Of a stretch of 64,000 nucleotides of DNA, positions 59,401 to 64,000 are shown one piece after another. Each line of letters starts with the position of its first letter. The first letter of the stretch is position 1. The notes beneath the pieces were generated by a model, which had not been told where the DNA came from, ran no database searches, and worked only from the letters and a program-made list of their open reading frames with translations. The translations under genes were made by a program, and so were the position numbers. This DNA comes from Oscillatoria sp. FACHB-1407 (GTDB lineage: Bacteria; Cyanobacteriota; Cyanobacteriia; Elainellales; Elainellaceae). Where the stretch lies: assembly GCF_014697545.1 (NCBI RefSeq), contig NZ_JACJSA010000018.1:62001-126000 (forward strand). The letters run 5' to 3'.

Positions 59401-60927
59401 CTCAGCAGAAAAATACTTCTCGTCTTGAGTCTTAAAGGCAACTCGATTATTATCAAGCTCAATCAGTTCATAGTTGTACTTAGCACTAGAGTCAGCTAAA
59501 ACAAAATTGGGATCTTCACTTAAGTAGCGCAGGTAAAGCTCTCGTTGAAATGATTTCAAGGCAACTGTATTATCTTGAAGTTTAATAAGTTCAAATATCG
59601 AATCAACACCCGGATTTGAAGCATTAGCCCAAATTGCTCCCTTACGGCTTTCTACTTCGTTGTTTCTGGCACGAAGATATTGTCCATTACGGGCTTTAAG
59701 TAGAATTAGATTACTACGAGGTTTCAATCTAAGCCAGAAATCTCCTTGCTGATTAGTCAAGGAAAAGCGATGAAAATCCGTTTTTTCTCTCTCTACAAAA
59801 ACTGGAATTTGGGGTACTGCTTCATCAATTTGTATTCCAGATGCACTATGGCTCGACGAGAATGATGAACCAGGCAGTAACTGTATCCACAATCTTTCTG
59901 CATTGACATGAAAATCAAAGAGTTCAAAGGCTGTAATACGCGAATTAGTAGCCAGCGAAGGATAAGCAAGACTGAGGTATTGACCATTAGGTGCCAAAAT
60001 AGCCCATTTGCCAGTGAAAGGTTTACCAACCGTTGACCAGATACGCACAGACTTTGGTGATCCTGCCAGTCTTGTTTGAGACAATTTGGGTAAATCAGCA
60101 GCAACTTCCTGAAAAGTTCCACTAAAGTGAGAGTCTTTATACAAAGTAACGCCTGTATCAGGTCCAAGCCGCAGTTTTTCAAAGGAAGATGTAATCTGAC
60201 TCAGATCTGCCACATCAGTAGTCCAGATTCGAGTGACATCATCATCGGCTGCTGTCTTCAGCTCAAATTCACCCTTCCTAAGTGGAGGAACTAAGGCAGA
60301 AATCTGCTGATCGGATAAGGCACGATCGTAGATTCGCAAATCTTCAAACTCAGCCTTTGGAGGAGCAAGAAAACCAGGATTTGCTTTTCCTGTTCTTAAT
60401 TCATTGCCATTGCTAATATTAGCAACGCCACCTACAGACCGCTGGGCTGATAATGTGCCATCAATATAAAGTCTGAGTTCTTGTTGCTCTCGTACAACTG
60501 CAATATGATGCCAAGTGCCATCGCTCAATTTTGAACTACTGTCAAGCCCTATGTAGTGAGTCGCACTACTGTTTTCACAAATTTCTGTACAAATATATTG
60601 TTCAGAATTAACTCGGATAGTAAAAAAGTTTCCATAAGAATCTGTAGTTCGATTTCCCAATAGTTCCACTCCCTTGGAACCGATTGCAATTTTGACCCCA
60701 AAAGCAACGGTAAAATCTGCGCGACCGAATTGACCAACCGCTTGCCCTAGCGAGATAAAGGAATCGACAGAGCCATTTAGAGCAACCGCCTTGCCAATAC
60801 GTCCTCGTCCATTCCAGCTTGCCTTGGAAACTGTGGCAGTTATCCCACTAACAGTATCTCTTGTGCCAGAACTGCTGACTTCTGCAAATGTCCAGTGATA
60901 CTTAGGGGTATGGGCTGAGGTTGACAT
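56479..60927 (-). CDS. giant mosaic protein: LamG, crystallin-like, fascin-like and hydrophobic helical domains
   Basis: The 1482-residue protein has no signal peptide. Residues 1-212 are a LamG/concanavalin-like lectin fold (HHIAVVREQQELRLYIDG). Residues 215-298 and 588-685 look like beta-gamma-crystallin modules, sharing RLGPDTGVTLYKDSHFSG and RLGPETGITLYSGSDYG. Residues 305-535 resemble a fascin-like beta-trefoil (NGQYLRARN, DEKYFSAEG). Three 11-residue repeats (LTQARIEQFND type) follow near 532-563. From about 925 on, long amphipathic Val/Ala-rich helices and several membrane-like segments dominate. AGGAG precedes the ATG by 8 bases. It heads the protease operon. The function is unknown; a binding head joined to a membrane-active tail would fit. 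Confidence 0.85.
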   Translation of the reverse strand: MSTSAHTPKYHWTFAEVSSSGTRDTVSGITATVSKASWNGRGRIGKAVALNGSVDSFISLGQAVGQFGRADFTVAFGVKIAIGSKGVELLGNRTTDSYGNFFTIRVNSEQYICTEICENSSATHYIGLDSSSKLSDGTWHHIAVVREQQELRLYIDGTLSAQRSVGGVANISNGNELRTGKANPGFLAPPKAEFEDLRIYDRALSDQQISALVPPLRKGEFELKTAADDDVTRIWTTDVADLSQITSSFEKLRLGPDTGVTLYKDSHFSGTFQEVAADLPKLSQTRLAGSPKSVRIWSTVGKPFTGKWAILAPNGQYLSLAYPSLATNSRITAFELFDFHVNAERLWIQLLPGSSFSSSHSASGIQIDEAVPQIPVFVEREKTDFHRFSLTNQQGDFWLRLKPRSNLILLKARNGQYLRARNNEVESRKGAIWANASNPGVDSIFELIKLQDNTVALKSFQRELYLRYLSEDPNFVLADSSAKYNYELIELDNNRVAFKTQDEKYFSAEGGGGREVVANRSALRAWEKFELTQARIEQFNDLTQAQVEHFNRLAQTQIGHFEWTSERENRAIFNRILKIAGSENQVGELLPGEAAFYEQPAYWGKTWILYNSCSDFGVIEGFNDVISSIRLGPETGITLYSGSDYGVTSQDREKEIEDIVENIPDLSTSQIGNDQISSAKIWRNIPPKKANVSFSISLSQDYKLVGETFQDLTSYRTILKFLPEVTEVEVWATDLTKFEVDGTDYEVDEDRSIKLSPNAMNRLMITSEAEGINTPGLKIRTNTMQAHERIVIFPDREAHRQLADLDEDALWDAKDAAGDQLVNQTKYTAAEVANVQRTVAKTMRTLSYVAVDEDDQLIDRVISADAIEKPWRLNFRQETNREPGEGENRSLNVNINASSQITEQELEEEDFAQLLTQASGPLAQGFSFKNVFRRIKDAVNSAVSVVVGVVQNVATGIVNAVNKVVDTVKQVVAVVVDAAGEVTRFVIDTAEKAAAFVEGVVGKIEVAAKKLAEYLRSLFNWDDILATQRMLALKVNDGFDFAQKAAIAAIAPVNELVDTVKNAVNSGLDETLNRLKKDTEKIDQQPKLPETLEWLLSKLTSNSSSFSDTTKAVSPSPSGTDPVAAFFSTFQSSSKAVVDMLLKGLAGLTETIALLIAAPTQPQFALIALLEMIKGVVNTAFDFIKGIAEAFLKCIASAIGQFKSLINAEINIPFVTALFKKVLKIDKFNLLNLTTLLLAIPVTITYKLLAGSEAKLALSQTASVQGWMVTGFIADTINGLVTSLLDASPKEHLGFEVVSTLLQFFSWLSSFPDSPDFDGGRPYNVAEFKVTEPKNPDKYWERVMWGWRSFALGIDVVALLVAKTRIKRAIHKKDPTKVEDAVEKTMPVLAMLFAAIDLGITTKYLVTSLNDNAKEGDSRASKTHKESIRQSGEYIAIFPSFFAFLNYGGPQSKLTLGLIDIVCAGVVSGLKGDEMRREFKSA

Positions 60928-61117
60928 GGGGCTTTCTCCTGATTTTGAAACGGGTTCGTTCTGAAGCCTAACGGTAGAGTGAGGTGGTGGAAGACCAGCT
61001 TAAAATTAGCTAAAAAGCTTTGTCCTGACTGCGTTGGGCGATCACTTAGTTCGCAGCTAGATTACATCGAGTGCAGTGCAAGTTCTTGCATTGGATTGCC
61101 GCTTTTGCACAGAATTG

Positions 61118-62044
61118 CTATGACTTGGAAAATTTTTTTGGGGTCACGCCTGTTAACCGCTTAAAGTGGCGATTGAGATGGCTTTGATGAGTAAAACCGC
61201 AAGCGATCGCCACCTCTGAAATTCCCATCTTTCCATCTTTTAACAACAGCTTTGCTCGCTCCACTCGCTGTCGGATCACATACTGATGGGGTGTAACACC
61301 AGTTGATTGTTTGAACGATCGACAGAAGTGATAGGCACTAAGTTGAGCGATCGCAGCTAATTCCTCCAAACTCAACTCCTGGTCTAGATGTGCATCAATG
61401 TAGTCAACCACAAGTTTCAGTTGCGTGGGAGACAAGCCACCCACATAGTGAATAGATTTGTGAGTGTGTGCTGAATAATTCCTCAGCAGATGGACTGCCA
61501 GGGCAGTTGCCATTGTCTCCGCATACAGCTTTCCACCGGGTCGATGGGATTCTAAATCTGCTTTGAGTGCCAGCCCAATCTGAAGAATGAGGGGGTCGTA
61601 CAGTGGTTTTTGAGGCAGTAGCTCAACCTGATCAACCGCTAACAATTCTGCGGCGTTGCGAGTCAGCAACTTTGGTTTCAAATCGATGGCGAATCCTTCG
61701 TGCTGTTGATTCCACGCACCCCAGTGAACGTGGTGCATGGGCACAAGGGTCATGCCTCCGTGAAAGAGCATCTGCCGCTGCACCCGCCCGTTTGCAATCC
61801 CCTCGATTTGCCAATCGAGCTGAAAACCCTGTCCAAGCGTAACCGCGATCGCATAATGATCAAAGCAAAGGTTTGGGGTTTCTCCTGCTGGTACAGGATG
61901 ACGGTACTCTAAGCTGAAACTGCTCCATCCCGCTTCGGCACTCGTCAGCTTAGGGGGTAGTGGGTATTGATCAGAATATCGTGGCGGAGAATCAGAATCG
62001 TCATGAGGCTGGCTTTGCTCAGAGTTTGAGGGCGATCGCGACAT
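61118..62044 (-). CDS. AraC-family transcriptional regulator
   Basis: The 308-residue protein has an N-terminal sensor part (about 1-190) and a C-terminal double helix-turn-helix AraC domain (about 205-308): LEELAAIAQLSAYHFCRSFK and ISEVAIACGFTHQSHLNRHF, ending TGVTPKKF. The effector cannot be read from sequence. It lies 190 bases upstream of the mosaic-protein gene on the same strand, so it may control that operon or be cotranscribed with it. The first 25 residues are low-complexity (Ser/Asp/Pro), so the true start may be further in. Confidence 0.9.
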   Translation of the reverse strand: MSRSPSNSEQSQPHDDSDSPPRYSDQYPLPPKLTSAEAGWSSFSLEYRHPVPAGETPNLCFDHYAIAVTLGQGFQLDWQIEGIANGRVQRQMLFHGGMTLVPMHHVHWGAWNQQHEGFAIDLKPKLLTRNAAELLAVDQVELLPQKPLYDPLILQIGLALKADLESHRPGGKLYAETMATALAVHLLRNYSAHTHKSIHYVGGLSPTQLKLVVDYIDAHLDQELSLEELAAIAQLSAYHFCRSFKQSTGVTPHQYVIRQRVERAKLLLKDGKMGISEVAIACGFTHQSHLNRHFKRLTGVTPKKFSKS

Positions 62045-62470
62045 CGTTTATATGCCCCCACAGATTGCAAGGCGATCGCGATTCCATTGAGCTTTATGAC
62101 TAAACAGCAGAGATGGAGGTGACTGCAAGACAATGGCTTTTGCGGTACTCAGGATTGGGGGTTGATCCTCTGGCATAAGCTGAACCCTAGATCATTCAAT
62201 TTTGATGCATGTGATTGCTTTGCTCAGAGCCTTATCAAAGTCCATGGTTTATTTTCAAAAATCGTTTTTTAAGGTGTGGTTCACTAGGGAGATGGCTCTT
62301 GGTGGCTTTGAAGCACTATAAATCGTCTCTTGCCATTACTCAATAGCCTCCTCTAGATGCTTTCACCTGACTGTTTATTTCGATACCAAAGCAATTAGAA
62401 CAAAGAAGCGATCGCTCTCCTACATGACAAAGCGATCGCCTCTATTCATCTTCAACTTCAACTTCTATCT
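62045..62470. other. 426-base gap
   Basis: It contains the promoter region of the araC-type gene and, near 62408-62441, two HIP1 palindromes in close succession (GCGATCGC). I see no gene. Confidence 0.5.
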
Positions 62471-62944
62471 TTAGCTTTGTGGCTCAACTTGAGGCTGAGC
62501 TTTACGGGTCTTACGAAACCGCTGTGCTAGATCATCTTTAACCTCATCTAAACCCACGCTCTTGCCCACTGTTTTGATGGAACTATAGGCAACTCGTGCA
62601 GCCGCATAGGCTTCACTGCCCGCCACCATTTGAGTATCTTCTACTAACTCTCGTAACTGACTGAGGGATTGCAGAACAGGGTTCAAAGCTTCAAACAATG
62701 CCAGATCCCGACGAGCCTCCTCAATATTCAAGCAACGAGGCATCAAGTTGGAATACTGAGTGGCAACGTCGAGGGCTTTAACGACAAAGGTCTGAGACTT
62801 AAGCCCTAATTTAGCGATTTGACGACGTTCAGTAGGGGTTAAACCTGTGAGAAAAGATAGTTTTTGGCGAATAGCGTCTAGGGCAGCGAGCACTTCATCA
62901 ACTTCAGCAGGTGGGAGAATGGCATCAATCGTACGAATCGTCAT
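62471..62944 (-). CDS. helical cytoplasmic protein of unknown function
   Basis: The 157-residue protein looks almost entirely helical (EVLAALDAIRQKLSFL, SQLRELVEDTQMVAGSEAYAAARVAYSSIKTVG) with a basic, Lys/Arg/Gln-rich C-terminus (RFRKTRKAQPQ). Its ATG follows a plausible AGGAG ribosome site (TAAAGGAGTCAATAA upstream on the minus strand). I recognise no catalytic or membrane motif. Similar short helical proteins occur in other bacteria as far as I recall, but none has a known role. Confidence 0.75.
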   Translation of the reverse strand: MTIRTIDAILPPAEVDEVLAALDAIRQKLSFLTGLTPTERRQIAKLGLKSQTFVVKALDVATQYSNLMPRCLNIEEARRDLALFEALNPVLQSLSQLRELVEDTQMVAGSEAYAAARVAYSSIKTVGKSVGLDEVKDDLAQRFRKTRKAQPQVEPQS

Positions 62945-63081
62945 TTATTGACTCCTTTAGGATAAGAAGATGCACCGTTTAAAGTGCAATAGAGCATTAT
63001 TTTTCGTTCAGTAATGCTTTATTCTGAAATTCCCGAAATGGATGGATCACTAACTCCGTAACAGCACCGAAAATTTTCTAG

Positions 63082-63100
63082 ACGGAGATTAAGTCTCCGT
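63082..63100. repeat. short hairpin in gap (ACGGAGA / TCTCCGT)
   Basis: A perfect 7-bp stem with a 5-base loop upstream of the 62471-62944 gene. Its role is not clear. Confidence 0.5.
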
Positions 63101-63180
63101 GAATTTTGTGATGGTTAGAGGGAATGAAGTCTCTTGGAATGCCATCGAAGCAGCCAGGAATATCAACGGAGTCACTTAGA

Positions 63181-63369
63181 AACCCAACGAAGAGACTTTG
63201 AGCGGCAACGAAAGGACTTTAAGTGATCTGAATCACACTCAAAGTGACAATGAAGGAACTCTGAGCGGCAATGAAGGGACTTTAAGTGATTCGAATCACA
63301 CTTGAAGTGACAACGGAAGGACTCGAAGAGACAACGAAGGGACTTCAAGTGATCTAAGTCACACTTTAA
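63181..63369. repeat. 189-bp array: nine 21-bp units in a 3 x 63-bp (A-A-B) order
   Basis: Nine 21-base units run without spacers from 63181. A units read like AACGAAGGGACTTTAAG or GCGGCAACGAAAGGACTTT. Every third unit (63223, 63286, 63349) is of B type, GTGATCTGAATCAC, GTGATTCGAATCAC or GTGATCTAAGTCAC, with a palindromic core. Thus 63 bases (A-A-B) repeat three times. It lies 237 bases upstream of the 62471-62944 gene start in the 639-base gap between that gene and pseG. An ORF through it (63172-63402) merely gives a heptapeptide pattern. Confidence 0.9.
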
Positions 63370-63583
63370 GCCACTCCAACCTAGATTTACAGCCGCTTTC
63401 AATTGCTGGGGTATGCTAATTAAAGTGGAGACTGTAAATTAAAACGTGTCTGTTCCCGTTTCTACCCACCCGCGACTAAAGTGCGGGTGAAAATAGAGCG
63501 AAGGCAAAGCCTATCTTTACACAAAATTCTGAACATATCCGTTGCTGGGCTATTCACTCCCTGCTCCCTATCTCATAACAGGT

Positions 63584-64000
63584 CTATTTATTTGGAAACA
63601 ACTGTAAACACTGCACAACTCGCTCAACTCCTCTGCCATCAACCAGGGTTTGGTTCCGCTGCATCATGTCAGAGCGTTTCGCAGAATTGGAAAGGAGATC
63701 AGTTAATGCGATCGCGATCGCCTCTATCGTCACATCTCCATGCCAACCCAGGTTGATCACAGCACCCAATTCGCCTAATTTTTCAGCGATCGCCCGTTGG
63801 TTCTCTGCCAAAATCACCATCAGTGTGGGCAACCCCATAAAGGCAAGTTCCCAGGAAGTCGTGCCCCCTGCGGCGATCGCCACATCTGCCCATGCCATGA
63901 GTTCGGGCATATTCGTCACATTTTGCTTGAGGTGAATTGAGTCTTGGGACGCCTGCACCACAGATTGTAGAGATTCCCAATGGGGATTACTGCCCCCAAT
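63584..64000 (-). CDS. pseG: UDP-2,4-diacetamido-2,4,6-trideoxy-beta-L-altropyranose hydrolase, C-terminal part
   Basis: The frame stays open to the window edge; the 5' end lies beyond 64000. The 138 visible residues start IGGSNPHWESLQSVVQAS, and contain AWADVAIAAGGTTSWELAFMGLP and a QNV-type glycan donor-binding end, all as in PseG (MurG-like GT-B fold). PseG releases UDP from the sugar nucleotide one step before PseI acts. PseI is encoded 9 kb away on the same strand, so the two belong to one pathway. It ends 213 bases beyond the 21-bp repeat array. Confidence 0.85.
   Translation of the reverse strand: MGGSNPHWESLQSVVQASQDSIHLKQNVTNMPELMAWADVAIAAGGTTSWELAFMGLPTLMVILAENQRAIAEKLGELGAVINLGWHGDVTIEAIAIALTDLLSNSAKRSDMMQRNQTLVDGRGVERVVQCLQLFPNK

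Noticed and set aside
63181-63369. possible CRISPR array
   Set aside because: Units adjoin without spacers; the B units are diverged repeats, not spacers, and there are no cas genes in the window.
63172-63402. 76-residue Cys/His-rich heptapeptide-repeat ORF
   Set aside because: The periodicity comes from the 21-bp DNA repeat, which leaves this frame open by chance; no ribosome site supports translation.

Overview
The window is chromosomal DNA of a filamentous, large-genome cyanobacterium. The evidence is the very frequent palindrome GCGATCGC (HIP1), intergenic heptamer repeats of several families, and cyanobacterial gene types: a CHASE2-linked Ser/Thr kinase, a CHASE2-PAS-GGDEF protein, a GAF-PAS adenylate cyclase, a DUF1565 protein, and PPK2. 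A Leptolyngbya/Oscillatoriales-type genome fits, but the genus cannot be fixed from this sequence. I saw no rRNA, tRNA, CRISPR array or intact insertion sequence.

Layout. 0-10 kb: the end of an unknown gene, aroE, a Ser/Thr kinase with CHASE2, a RecD-like helicase, an exported protein, a seven-bladed propeller protein, and a convergent CHASE2-PAS-GGDEF diguanylate cyclase. 10-18 kb: a small exported protein, a degenerate receiver domain, a polysaccharide deacetylase, a NUDIX hydrolase, the cobQ-ferredoxin-folK operon and a small winged-helix-like protein, separated by repeat-rich gaps. 18-24 kb: a DUF1565/SPOR protein, an L,D-transpeptidase, a MarR regulator with its EamA transporter, and an SMR-like protein. 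24-36 kb: a metal-type two-component system with a divergent exported protein, PPK2, a pseudopilin, phosphofructokinase, a GntR regulator divergent from leuA, and a GAF-GAF-PAS-adenylate cyclase.

36.3-54.9 kb is one 18.5-kb minus-strand run of 11 genes for a surface glycan. It starts with a formyltransferase and a pseudaminic-acid synthase (pseI). Large fused methyltransferase/glycosyltransferase proteins and an NAD-dependent sugar epimerase follow. Five of the proteins share one module: a coiled coil followed by a Trp/Lys-rich tail (AMESSKFWKLR..W..LK). This looks like an assembly or membrane-docking tag. A second pseudaminic-acid gene, pseG, enters at the right edge (63.6 kb), so the sugar pathway continues beyond the window.

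55.3-60.9 kb holds the most unusual locus, three translationally overlapping genes on the minus strand. They encode a 1482-residue mosaic (LamG, crystallin-like, fascin-like, crystallin-like, long hydrophobic/amphipathic helices), a subtilisin with an intact catalytic triad but no propeptide or signal peptide, and a 102-residue protein whose predicted order of strands and helices resembles an I9 subtilisin propeptide/inhibitor. I propose a protease-controlled effector unit; this is inference. An AraC-type regulator lies just upstream on the same strand.

The gaps carry several dispersed palindromic elements (MITE-like), a 189-bp array of nine 21-bp units in a 3 x (A-A-B) order, and clear candidate operators in front of marR, leuA and the two-component system.
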